Shown here one piece after another: positions 23,647 to 31,568 of a DNA stretch of 52,774 nt (positions within the stretch are counted from its first letter, which is position 1; the number at the start of each line of letters is the position of its first letter). Made by a program: the position numbers and the translations under genes. The stretch spans positions 1-52,774 of the forward strand of contig JACPVR010000025.1 in assembly GCA_016197405.1 (NCBI GenBank), given 5' to 3'. Origin of the DNA: Mycobacterium sp. Lineage in GTDB: Bacteria > Actinomycetota > Actinomycetes > Mycobacteriales > Mycobacteriaceae. The notes beneath the pieces were generated by a model, which did not search any database, had not been told where the DNA came from, and saw nothing but the letters and a program-made list of their open reading frames with translations.

Positions 23647-24135
23647 ATGAGTCTGTTCCTCTATGACAACGACCCGCCCCGCCGCCGCATGACCCGCCGC
23701 GTCCTGCGCGGCTTCGATGCCAGCGCTTTCGCCGAGTTACGACATCGCGCGGGGATCAGCGTGAGCGACTTGGCGCGCTTGTCGGGTGCCTCGTTGAGCA
23801 CCATCCATCATTGGGAGGCCGGGCGGCGGACTCCCCAGGTCGACATCCTGGCCGCCGTGATGGCGGTGCTCAACGCTCCGATCGAGTCGGTGGTGCTCAT
23901 CGCCGCGCAGGAACGCTACCCCGGTGACTGGCGAGTGCTGCGCGGGATGACCCAGCCGCAGCTCGGCGCGGCCGCGCATATCGCGACATCGATTGTCCAG
24001 CGTATTGAGCGAGGCGAGCATCCGTTGTCGGACAGCAACGCCGAAGTGCTCTCGGGTGTCCTGGGCATCCCGGCAGGCACCTACCGGGAGGCCTATCAGC
24101 GTGCACGTGATCGCCCGGCGGGAGCACCGAGCTAG
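23647..24135 (+). CDS. Double XRE-family helix-turn-helix regulator
   Basis: 162 aa. Two HTH domains: residues 27-75 (FAELRHRAGISVSDLARLSGA ... IHHWEAGRRTP) and 98-145 (RGMTQPQLGAAAHI ... IVQRIERGEHPLS). Tandem XRE domains in one chain can bind two half-sites without dimerising. It is transcribed from a repeat-rich leader and converges on the Fic gene 19 bases away. As one of two XRE proteins in the non-transposon part of the window, it is a candidate regulator of the conserved dyad sites; not shown by sequence. Confidence 0.85.
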   Translation: MSLFLYDNDPPRRRMTRRVLRGFDASAFAELRHRAGISVSDLARLSGASLSTIHHWEAGRRTPQVDILAAVMAVLNAPIESVVLIAAQERYPGDWRVLRGMTQPQLGAAAHIATSIVQRIERGEHPLSDSNAEVLSGVLGIPAGTYREAYQRARDRPAGAPS

Positions 24136-24153
24136 GCCGCTGCTCTGCGTGAG

Positions 24154-24924
24154 CTAGCGGCTGAGGTCGTGGCTTGGGGGCCGGCGAGGGGGCGTGGTCG
24201 CGGTCAGTGATTCGGCCCAGTGGCGTTCTTGGTCGGTGACCTGTTCAGAGGCACGAGGTCCAACGGTGTCCAGGAGTAACGCTGTGAGCCGCCCGTAGTG
24301 TCCGGTGCCGTGCCCGTGGTAGCGGGCGCCGATGAATTCTTCGCGGCGGGCCAGGAGCTGCACGCCATCGAGGGCGTAGCCGTACTTGCGGCACACGATC
24401 GCCATCAGCATGGTTTGGCTGCGGGTGTTGCCTTCCCGAAAAGGGTGAACCTGGTCGAGTTGGCCCCAGTGTTGAGCAACCGTGGGGATAAAGGTCTGCG
24501 GGGCATGGCATTTCGGGTCACTTAGGGCGTGTTCGAGGTTGGAGAACACTGCGGTGGCCCGTTCCTCGACGTCGCGACCTGGTGCGTATCGGTAGGTGAC
24601 CCACGGTGCGGTTCGGTCATCGGGGGCGAAGTTGACGACATCGCGCCACTGTTTGGCCATCGCCCCCTGCGGGACCACCCGGGTAGTCCCGGCCCAGGAA
24701 TAGACGTCTTGGAACAGGCGGTGGTGCACTTGTCGGTAGTAGTCGAGGTCGACGGTCTCTGGCAGTGTTGAGGGGCTGTCGAGGATGATTCCGCGCATAC
24801 GAGGCGCTACGGCGTGGGCTTCGGCAACCGCTAGGTCGGGGTAGTTCTTGATGCCGAATTTGTTCTTGAGCACCCCTGGTGCATCAGGCCAGAAGTAGCT
24901 GTCCCAGGTGTCGTAGGACGTCAC
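24154..24924 (-). CDS. Fic-family AMPylase, toxin-like
   Basis: 256 aa from a GTG at 24924. The catalytic Fic loop is VHPFREGNTRSQ near residue 164, with the conserved His, so AMP (or NMP) transfer to a target protein is expected. The N-terminal layout and VDLDYYRQVHHRLFQDVYSWAG resemble the VbhT/class I group. The upstream gene encodes a VbhA-like partner and overlaps it by a GTGA, the usual antitoxin-toxin order. The target is unknown. Confidence 0.9.
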   Translation of the reverse strand: MTSYDTWDSYFWPDAPGVLKNKFGIKNYPDLAVAEAHAVAPRMRGIILDSPSTLPETVDLDYYRQVHHRLFQDVYSWAGTTRVVPQGAMAKQWRDVVNFAPDDRTAPWVTYRYAPGRDVEERATAVFSNLEHALSDPKCHAPQTFIPTVAQHWGQLDQVHPFREGNTRSQTMLMAIVCRKYGYALDGVQLLARREEFIGARYHGHGTGHYGRLTALLLDTVGPRASEQVTDQERHWAESLTATTPPRRPPSHDLSR

Positions 24925-25136
24925 ACCTCAGGGAATCCCGGGCGGGTGAAGCGGGCGGCGACCTCGGCGGCGGCTTCGTCCTCGTTCAGTTCGCCGCGGT
25001 CCATGCGGGCCAGGAGGTCACGCACCGAGTCGCTGGCGGGAAAACCGGCGAGGCCGGCGGCGGCCACGGCAAGCGCTGAGGCTTCCTCCGGGGTGTAGGA
25101 CACCGGCTGGCGTTGGAGCGGGCTCATGGTCAACAT
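24921..25136 (-). CDS. VbhA-like antitoxin of the Fic protein
   Basis: 71 aa from ATG 25136 (TGGAGA eight bases upstream); ATG 25127 is an alternative. Residues 20-62 follow the VbhA antitoxin plan: ALAVAAAGLAGF, then RDLLARMDRGELNEDEAAAEV. VbhA-type antitoxins block Fic by an inhibitory Glu in S/TxxxE(G/N); here the matching position reads GLAG, with Ala where Glu is expected. Either the alignment is offset or inhibition works differently. It is translationally coupled to fic. Confidence 0.7.
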   Translation of the reverse strand: MLTMSPLQRQPVSYTPEEASALAVAAAGLAGFPASDSVRDLLARMDRGELNEDEAAAEVAARFTRPGFPEV

Positions 25137-25252
25137 TGTAGATTCTCCAGTTCGACGGAGCCGAAGTTCTCCATGAACGCGAAAAGCGCCAGGATCGCCG
25201 CTGGCGATGTAGTTACCGACGAGGCGGCCATGACCGCTGGGCGAGAGTGCAT
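25130..25252 (-). CDS. Possible 40-aa leader peptide of the Fic operon
   Basis: ATG 25252 to TGA 25130 encodes MHSRPAVMAASSV ... ENLQC. Its middle is hydrophobic (PAAILALFAFMENF) and its end overlaps the VbhA-like start by 7 bases, so it could be translationally coupled. No family recognised and no strong ribosome site; it may be chance. Confidence 0.3.
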   Translation of the reverse strand: MHSRPAVMAASSVTTSPAAILALFAFMENFGSVELENLQC

Positions 25253-25264
25253 ATGTGTCCATGA

Positions 25265-25405
25265 CTACGCCTCGTGGTGTCCGACTGGGGGGCTGGTGGC
25301 TGCCCGTAGGCCCGCTGGGGTCAGGACGTAGTCGATGGGTGAGTCGGGGTGCTCGTCGGTGAGGGTGTAGCCGATGGGGGAGTCAGCGGACGGGTATGTG
25401 GCCAT
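25265..25405 (-). CDS. Small 46-aa protein, first gene of the Fic run
   Basis: ATG 25405 to TAG 25265, preceded by AAAGG. It is acidic and Pro/Tyr-rich (MATYPSADSPIGYTLTDEHP), with an internal duplication: SPIGYTLT and SPIDYVLT sit 14 residues apart. No family recognised. It faces away from site D, whose leftward -10 (TAGCCT) ends about 61 bases before its start. Confidence 0.5.
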   Translation of the reverse strand: MATYPSADSPIGYTLTDEHPDSPIDYVLTPAGLRAATSPPVGHHEA

Positions 25406-25457
25406 GGGGGATAGAGCCTTTCGTGTCGGAGGTGGATCGAGGCAACCGCACGGAGCG

Positions 25458-25496
25458 GATGGCCATAGGCTACCATAGATGGTAGGCTATAGACAC
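25458..25496. promoter_or_regulatory. Conserved dyad promoter, site D (PP-loop gene and Fic run)
   Basis: GATGGCCATAGGCTACCAT, two bases, then ATGGTAGGCTATAGACACC. Rightward TGG-TAGGCT ends 33 bases before the interrupted PP-loop gene, which has its own AGAAAGG; leftward TAGCCT serves the small ORFs and Fic. This is the most symmetric copy. Confidence 0.82.
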
Positions 25497-25521
25497 CCCC
25501 TCTAGAAAGGTGTCGCCTCGT

Positions 25522-25620
25522 ATGACTGCCAGTGAGCCAACGGAATTGGACCTTCCCGGCGTGGGTGACGTGCAGCGTCCGTCGGTGGTGGTGTCCTACG
25601 GGCTGGGCCTGGATTCAACC
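25522..25620 (+). pseudogene. 5' fragment of a second PAPS-reductase-family gene
   Basis: ATG 25522 (AGAAAGG upstream) gives 33 codons ending SVVVSYGLGLDST, exactly the PP-loop strand and loop (xGxDS[ST]). The Tn554-like transposon begins at the next base. Joining base 25620 to 39885 gives YGLGLDST-GLLLRWLQEP and a 395-aa protein in one frame. The insertion therefore falls inside the ATP-binding motif, and the fragment alone cannot work. Confidence 0.88.
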
Positions 25621-25639
25621 TTTATGGTGACACTTCACT

Positions 25640-25650
25640 GCTGTCGCAGA
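25640..25650 (+). repeat. Left inverted repeat of the Tn554-like element
   Basis: GCTGTCGCAGA, 20 bases inside the left junction; exact complement at 39853-39863. Probably a recombinase arm-type or core-flanking site. Confidence 0.8.
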
Positions 25651-25718
25651 GGTCCCTAGCCAACGCCAGCTTCGCTGTGTTTGGCGTGTTCAGATCCCGG
25701 AGGATCTCAACCTTGCTC

Positions 25719-27158
25719 ATGTACAAGACGTCACCGGTGAGAGCGCTCGGCGCACCTGGGCTCGGCGGTGACGAAGCCCAGGTGCTGCGTCGTGCCGGTG
25801 TAGGCGACGGGCTGCCGTTCCTACTCGGCCCCGACGGCTCGTACGACCTGGAGTTGAACCGGTTCGTGCGCGAGTTGGACGGGTGGGGTGTGCGCTCGGA
25901 ACACACGAGAGAGGCGTACGCGCGTGATCTGATGTTGTTCGGCCGCTTCCTCCACGAGCACCGTGGTGGACGGTCCATCTGGGACGCCGGCCAGGACGAT
26001 CTGCGCGCCTACAAGCGGGCGCGGCGGCGGACCAAGGGCTTCACGGTGTCCGCGTCGACCTGGAACAGGTTCATCGCGGCGCTAGACAAGTGGGTCAAGT
26101 GGGCGATACACGAGGAGCTGATCGAGGCCCAGCCGTTCCGCATGGTGGAGAAGACGGTGTTGACGCCCCGCGGGCTGGTACGGGTGCTGTTCAATGCCGA
26201 GCGCGAGGTCGAGGACAGCGCCGGGCCGGTGCGGTTCCTGGCCTACGAGGACTACCTGGTGTGGCGGGACGTCGGGTTGCGTGGCCAACTACCCGACGGC
26301 TCGCCGGACCCGAGTTGGCGCGGTCGGCACGGCGAGCGCAACGCGGTGTTCGCCGACCTGTTGGTCTGCACCGGGATGCGGCTGAGAGAGGCGTCGAGCC
26401 TCCTGGTCACCGAGGTACCGCCGCTGGCGCAGCGGCGGCTGACCGGAGACCTGAACCTGCCCGCGACGATCACCAAGCGCAGCCGGCCGAGGACGGTTTT
26501 CGTGTCGCGCCGCGTGCTGCGCGACCTGCACCACTACGTCGACATCGAACGCGACGAACTGGTCGAGCGCCGCCGGGCGGCCGGGGCTTACGGGTGTACG
26601 GACGCCTGGATGGGAGTTCGCTCCGCCGGCAAGACTGCGCTGACGCTCGTCGAGGATGGCCGCTCGCGGCCGTACTCGCGGGTGACGATCGAGGAACGGC
26701 AGCGACTGTGCCGGGTCGGCGACGACGGTCCGGGTGGTCCGTTGTGGCTGTGGCTCGGTGAGGACGGCTTGCCGCTGTCGCGGTCGACGTGGCAGGCGGT
26801 GTTTCGGCGAGCCAACGAACGGTGCGCCCGGTTCGGCCTGGACCTGGTGGTCCATCCGCACGCCCTGCGTCACACATTCGCCGTGCACATGCTCGGGCTG
26901 CTGCTGCGCCAGACCGTCCGCGCGTTGCGCATGGAGCCCGGCGAGACCCTGATGAGCCAGCAGGTGAAACGGCTGCTGGTCGGCGACCCGCTGCGCAAGT
27001 TGCAGCTACTGCTCGGCCATCGCCAGCGCGAGACGGTCTTCGTCTACCTCGACGTCCTGGACGAGGCGCAGGAGATCGTGCTGTCCGCGCTGCGCGAATG
27101 GGATGAACAAGCCGAAGCGCTGAGCAGGGTCCGGCTTGAGGATGGTGCTGCCGCGTGA
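25719..27158 (+). CDS. Tyrosine recombinase 1 (TnpA-like)
   Basis: 479 aa from ATG 25719 (GGAGG 15 bases upstream; the frame opens at a GTG at 25677). The core-binding SAM-like domain covers about residues 35-115 (EHTREAYARDLMLFGRFLHEH). Catalytic boxes: GMRLREASSL (first Arg), HPHALRHTFAVHM (HxxR) and LLGHRQRETVFVYLDV (His and the Tyr nucleophile). All active-site residues are present. Its stop overlaps the next start, so the recombinases form one coupled operon. Confidence 0.93.
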   Translation: MYKTSPVRALGAPGLGGDEAQVLRRAGVGDGLPFLLGPDGSYDLELNRFVRELDGWGVRSEHTREAYARDLMLFGRFLHEHRGGRSIWDAGQDDLRAYKRARRRTKGFTVSASTWNRFIAALDKWVKWAIHEELIEAQPFRMVEKTVLTPRGLVRVLFNAEREVEDSAGPVRFLAYEDYLVWRDVGLRGQLPDGSPDPSWRGRHGERNAVFADLLVCTGMRLREASSLLVTEVPPLAQRRLTGDLNLPATITKRSRPRTVFVSRRVLRDLHHYVDIERDELVERRRAAGAYGCTDAWMGVRSAGKTALTLVEDGRSRPYSRVTIEERQRLCRVGDDGPGGPLWLWLGEDGLPLSRSTWQAVFRRANERCARFGLDLVVHPHALRHTFAVHMLGLLLRQTVRALRMEPGETLMSQQVKRLLVGDPLRKLQLLLGHRQRETVFVYLDVLDEAQEIVLSALREWDEQAEALSRVRLEDGAAA

Positions 27159-28993
27159 ACCGCACCGAGGGTGCCGGCTCCGGTCGCCGTGGCCGCTGGG
27201 CGGCTTTCCCGACCGAGGAGCAGATGCCCGCGCAACCCGCTCCTGTCCCGGACATCGGTCCGCTGGTGCTCCGGCTGCACCTGGATGGCGCCGACCGCAC
27301 GTTCGACATGTCCGCGTGGCCATGCCCGCGGTTGACCCGCCAGCTTGCCGCGACGCTGCGCACGGTGGCCGCCGACGGACCCGAATCGAGTTACCAGGCG
27401 TTCAAGGTGAACCTGTTCTCGGTGCGGAAGTTCGTGCGGTTCATCACTGGAGCCGAACCGCAGAACGCCACCGAGGTCGAGTTCAGTGACCTGGAGGCCG
27501 AGCACATCGACGCGTTCGAGCAGGCGCTGATCGCCGAGTACGGACCGGACAGTGACCAGCCGCGCATCAGCATCGGTGTGGTGGTCCGGCTGCTCCGCGT
27601 GGCGTTCGACGCCAGCCCCACGACGTTCGATCCCGACCTGGCTATCCGGCTGAGGTTCCTCGGACGGGAAACCCGTGCCCGTCAGACGAGACCCTTGGAT
27701 GCCTACCCGCAGAACGTGTTCGAGGCGATCAGGAACGCCGCGCTGGCGGATGTCCGCGCGATCGCGCGCCGAATACAGGATGGCGAAGCCCGAGCCGCGA
27801 CGGGCCAGGACCCGAACGTCGGCGGTTGGGATGTGATCGAGAACGTGCTGTGGCACATCGCCCGTCACGGGCCTGTCACGATGCAGTTCCTGCGGCCCCT
27901 GGTCGGCAAGAGGCTGGGCAACGGGCGCCCGCTCAACGCGGCGCTCATCCTCACTCGGGAGGACAACGTCGTGTTCCTGATCCTGCTGATCTGCATGACC
28001 GGGCTTGAGCCGGAGTGCGCCAAGCGGTTGCAGGCCGACTGCTTGACCAACCCGGCCCGCGGGTTCGTGAGTGTCAACTATGTCAAGCGGCGCGCGCACG
28101 GTCGCCGGATCTCTAAGTCCATGCGGGTCAGCGATGGCGGTGCCCTGCACCATCCCGGCGGTCTGATCCGACTGGCGCTGCGGCTCACCGCGCGAGCCCG
28201 CGAGTTTAGTGGCAGCACCGATTTGTGGGTCGACTACGGAGACAAGGGCCTGCGGGACTCCTTCCCGCTCGGCGGGCAGGGTCCTTGGGGTCACGTGGAC
28301 AACTGGCAGAAACGACACGGCATCGACCAGATGACCGACGCTGACGGAACGCCGGTGCGGCTGGATCTGCGGCGGCTGCGCAAGACCTACAAGTCCCAGC
28401 AATACCTCAAAGCCACCGGCGTGCTCGCCGACTTCACCCAGGGCCACACCGCCGACGTCGCCGCAAACCACTACGCAAACATCCCCGCCCACGACGAGCT
28501 GCACGACCAAGCCGTGGAGAACGGCCTGCGCGAAGCGCTGGACGTCGCGCTGCCGCCGCCGGTGGTACTCGACGAGGACGGCACCCGCCTCGATGCCGGA
28601 GAAGGGGACCTGCCACCCGAGCAGGTGCAGGCGCTGCTGTCGCGCGAGAGCGACGTGTTCCTGGCCTCCTGCCGCGACTTCTACGACTCGCCTTTCGGGG
28701 CGAAGGGCAAGCCGTGCCCGGTGTCGTTGTGGGGCTGCCTGGAGTGCCCGAACGCGGTGTTCACCACCCGGCACCTGCCGCAGGTTCTGACCTTCCTGGA
28801 CTTCATCGAGCGCCAGCGGGAGGAGTACCCCGTCAGCGAGTGGAACGTGCGCTACGGCCTGGCGTGGGACCGGATCGTGCGCGGCATCCGGGCCAAGTTC
28901 CGAGACGAGCAGATCACCACCGCCCAGACGATCGCCGAAAGCGGTGGGGCACGGTTGCTGCTGCCGCCCGAGTTCTGGGAGGCCGTCGCGTGA
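27155..28993 (+). CDS. Tyrosine recombinase 2 (TnpB-like)
   Basis: 612 aa, close to Tn554 TnpB in size. The C-terminal catalytic part has DLRRLRKTYKSQQY (Arg box) and GHTADVAANHYANI (His and Tyr). The first box reads TGLEPECAKRL: the Arg usual in TGxRxxE is Glu here. It has a C-terminal cysteine cluster (KPCPVSLWGCLECPNAVF) also seen in large transposon recombinases. It overlaps both neighbours by 4 bases. The altered first Arg may make it a structural partner of the other two. Confidence 0.88.
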   Translation: MNRTEGAGSGRRGRWAAFPTEEQMPAQPAPVPDIGPLVLRLHLDGADRTFDMSAWPCPRLTRQLAATLRTVAADGPESSYQAFKVNLFSVRKFVRFITGAEPQNATEVEFSDLEAEHIDAFEQALIAEYGPDSDQPRISIGVVVRLLRVAFDASPTTFDPDLAIRLRFLGRETRARQTRPLDAYPQNVFEAIRNAALADVRAIARRIQDGEARAATGQDPNVGGWDVIENVLWHIARHGPVTMQFLRPLVGKRLGNGRPLNAALILTREDNVVFLILLICMTGLEPECAKRLQADCLTNPARGFVSVNYVKRRAHGRRISKSMRVSDGGALHHPGGLIRLALRLTARAREFSGSTDLWVDYGDKGLRDSFPLGGQGPWGHVDNWQKRHGIDQMTDADGTPVRLDLRRLRKTYKSQQYLKATGVLADFTQGHTADVAANHYANIPAHDELHDQAVENGLREALDVALPPPVVLDEDGTRLDAGEGDLPPEQVQALLSRESDVFLASCRDFYDSPFGAKGKPCPVSLWGCLECPNAVFTTRHLPQVLTFLDFIERQREEYPVSEWNVRYGLAWDRIVRGIRAKFRDEQITTAQTIAESGGARLLLPPEFWEAVA

Positions 28994-31104
28994 CCCGCGC
29001 CCCCGCACCGCGCCCGTCCGCCGCGCCGGAGCCATCGGCCGATCCCTGGGTGCTGCCCGAGTCCTTGACCACCGAGACAACTGGCCGCGGCCCCCGGTTC
29101 AGCGACGACATCTGGGATTTCCGACCGTTCGCGCCCCGCAGCAACGGCTACCTCCGGCTGGACTTCACCGAGCTGCCCGACGAGATCGCGATGCTCACGG
29201 CCAAGGAGTTCATCTACTCCCGCATCCACCGCGTGGTCCCGCTGTCCTACGGATCGCGGACCGCCCGACCGATGAAAATCACCAACACCTACAAGGACTT
29301 CATCATCGTGCGTCAACTGTTTACCGAGCTCGGCAAGCAGGGCGTGACGCGCTTGGCGCAGGCCCGCCAATCCCACCTGGACGCGACCGCACGCGTCTGG
29401 CGTGAGACCTGTGTGCCAAACACGCTGGCTGTCCGGATCGGCGTCATCCAGCACCTGGAGGCGCACAGCCCGTACCTGACCGCGGACCGCCTCACCGTCG
29501 TGCCCTGGAAGGGCCGCCCGGCCACCCAGGTCGCCGGGCGGCGACCGGACGAGGAGAACAGCACCCCGCGCATCCCCGAGCCGATCATGGCTCCACTGCT
29601 GCGCGCCGCCCTGTTCTACGTCCAGACCGCCAGCCGGGACCTCCTGGCCGCCCAGCGGGAAATCGCCGACCTGGAGCAGGCCCGAGCAGGCGGCCGGTGC
29701 CGGCATGGCGAGGCTGTCACCAAGATCGAGGCGTTCCTGGACCGCCGCCGTCAGGAGGGGCGAGGTGTTCCCGCACTGCCGCTGTACTGCCTGGCCCAGC
29801 GCCCGACCGCGCCGGTTGTCGACGGCGTCGTGCAAGCCCCGAACGCCGCTCTCGTCGCCCTGATGAGCGGAACCAACAGCTTCCAGGGGCATCCGACACG
29901 GCTGATGGAGCAGATCGGCGCCGAGATCGGCTACGAAGAGGGTGGTCTGGACACGCCGATCTCGACGTGGCCGGACACCGGGCGACCCTGGCGAGGGCGG
30001 CTGAATCACCGCAGCCTGCATGACGAACTGCACCACCTGCGCACCGCCTGCTGGGTGCTGGTGGCTTACTTGTCAGGACTTCGGGACATGGAAGTCCTGG
30101 AGCTGGCGCGGGACTGCGCTGTCACCACCACCACCGCCGTTGACGGCCGGACCCGCTACAAGCTGCGCGGCCGGGTCTTCAAGGGCCGCAAGCTCACCGG
30201 TGACGAGGCCGAGTGGGTCGTGCTCGACGCCGTTCACGAGGCGATCGACGTCCTGCTGCAGATCAACGACGACCCCACGCATCTGTTCGGTTACCGGCTC
30301 TGGCCCGCCAGCAAGCCACGGCTGGCGAACAAGCTCACCGAGCGCCTCGGTGGTTTCCGGGACCACGTCAACGAGCTGTTCGGTACCCAATCGTCCGACG
30401 GGGTGGCCGAACCGTTCGTCCCCGCCGACGGGGAACAGCAGTGGGTGTTCACCACCCGGCAGTTCCGGCGGAGTCTGGCCTGGCATATCGCACACCAGCC
30501 CTTCGGTGTGGTCGCCGGTGCCCGGCAGTACCACCACGCCAAGGTGACCATGTTCGAGGGCTATGCCGGGACCTCAGCCTCTGGGTTCGCCGCCGAGGTC
30601 GCCGCCGAGGAGGCGGTCGCCATGCTCGACTACGTGGAGGATCTTTACCGGGATTGGAACACCGGCGCCCAGTCCGGCGGTGGGGCGGCCGAGCGGATCA
30701 ACGCCGAGTTCCAGCGCATTCGGCGCGAGCTGGGTGATCTCCCCGGCGTCGTGTCCGACGAGCTGCGGCTGCGGACGATGCTTCGGCATCTCACCAAGAC
30801 GCTGCATCCCGGCGTGCTCAACGACTGCTTCTTCAACGCGGCGACCGCGGTCTGTGTCAAGCGAGCCAAGGTCGTCGGGCAGCCCGTTCCGCAGCACAAC
30901 ATGTGCCTGCGCTGTCCGAACGCCCGACGGTCCACAGTGCACCGGCCCCGGCTGGCCGCCGCCCGCAATCAGGCCCTGGATCTCCAGGCGTCCTGCGAGA
31001 AAGCCGGTCCGGTCCCGAAACTCCAGCAGGTCGCGCTCACCGGCTACATCACCGAGCTCGACCAGCTCATCGGTGATCTCGACAGCGAGGAGGCGCAGGC
31101 GTGA
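28990..31104 (+). CDS. Tyrosine recombinase 3
   Basis: 704 aa from GTG 28990 (GTGA overlap with the previous stop). The first catalytic Arg is in LSGLRDMEVLELARD. The second box, TTRQFRRSLAWHIA, has Arg where HxxR has His. A YHHAKVTMFEGYAG segment supplies the His and a candidate Tyr. Near the C-terminus, HNMCLRCPNARRS is a Cys cluster matching that of recombinase 2. A third recombinase distinguishes the element from the two-recombinase Tn554 and recalls recombinase-in-trio units. Confidence 0.86.
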   Translation: MTRAPAPRPSAAPEPSADPWVLPESLTTETTGRGPRFSDDIWDFRPFAPRSNGYLRLDFTELPDEIAMLTAKEFIYSRIHRVVPLSYGSRTARPMKITNTYKDFIIVRQLFTELGKQGVTRLAQARQSHLDATARVWRETCVPNTLAVRIGVIQHLEAHSPYLTADRLTVVPWKGRPATQVAGRRPDEENSTPRIPEPIMAPLLRAALFYVQTASRDLLAAQREIADLEQARAGGRCRHGEAVTKIEAFLDRRRQEGRGVPALPLYCLAQRPTAPVVDGVVQAPNAALVALMSGTNSFQGHPTRLMEQIGAEIGYEEGGLDTPISTWPDTGRPWRGRLNHRSLHDELHHLRTACWVLVAYLSGLRDMEVLELARDCAVTTTTAVDGRTRYKLRGRVFKGRKLTGDEAEWVVLDAVHEAIDVLLQINDDPTHLFGYRLWPASKPRLANKLTERLGGFRDHVNELFGTQSSDGVAEPFVPADGEQQWVFTTRQFRRSLAWHIAHQPFGVVAGARQYHHAKVTMFEGYAGTSASGFAAEVAAEEAVAMLDYVEDLYRDWNTGAQSGGGAAERINAEFQRIRRELGDLPGVVSDELRLRTMLRHLTKTLHPGVLNDCFFNAATAVCVKRAKVVGQPVPQHNMCLRCPNARRSTVHRPRLAAARNQALDLQASCEKAGPVPKLQQVALTGYITELDQLIGDLDSEEAQA

Positions 31105-31523
31105 CCCGCGTCGCTACCCAAGTCCGCCTGGAGCAGGCGCTGACCCGGCTGCTCGCCGGTCAGCCGACTGTGACCGACGGCGAGCTGACGGTCTCCAACC
31201 TGTGCCGGGAAGCCGGTGTGGGCCGCGACTCGTTCTACCGCTCGCCTCCGGAGTTCAAGGACGCCGTTGTTGCGGCACAAGCGAATCGAGAAGCCCAGCA
31301 ACCTGAACTCGTCGCGCTGCGCGAGGAGATCACCGCCCTCAAGCGGGAACGCAAACAGACCGCCAGCGACCACGCCGCCACCGTGCGGGAACTGGAGGAG
31401 ACGATCAGGGTCTACGCCAACCAGATCCAGGTCCTCGCCCTGCGCAACTCGGAGTTGGAGGACCAGATCCGACATCTGGCGCACCACGATCCCGACGTGA
31501 TCTCGCTTCACACCCGGAGGTGA
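31101..31523 (+). CDS. TnpC-like transposition helper (DUF6262 type)
   Basis: 140 aa. A small TetR-like HTH occupies the N-terminal half (LTVSNLCREAGVGRDSFYRS, residues 29-48), followed by a long coiled coil (ELVALREEITALKRERKQT ... LRNSELEDQIRHL). This matches the size and plan of Tn554 TnpC/DUF6262, which assists orientation and frequency of transposition. It overlaps recombinase 3 by 4 bases and ends the transposition operon. Confidence 0.82.
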   Translation: MTRVATQVRLEQALTRLLAGQPTVTDGELTVSNLCREAGVGRDSFYRSPPEFKDAVVAAQANREAQQPELVALREEITALKRERKQTASDHAATVRELEETIRVYANQIQVLALRNSELEDQIRHLAHHDPDVISLHTRR

Positions 31524-31568
31524 CCCCCGTCCACCGACGCTGTGACACCGAGAGCGGCCGGGCGGTTT

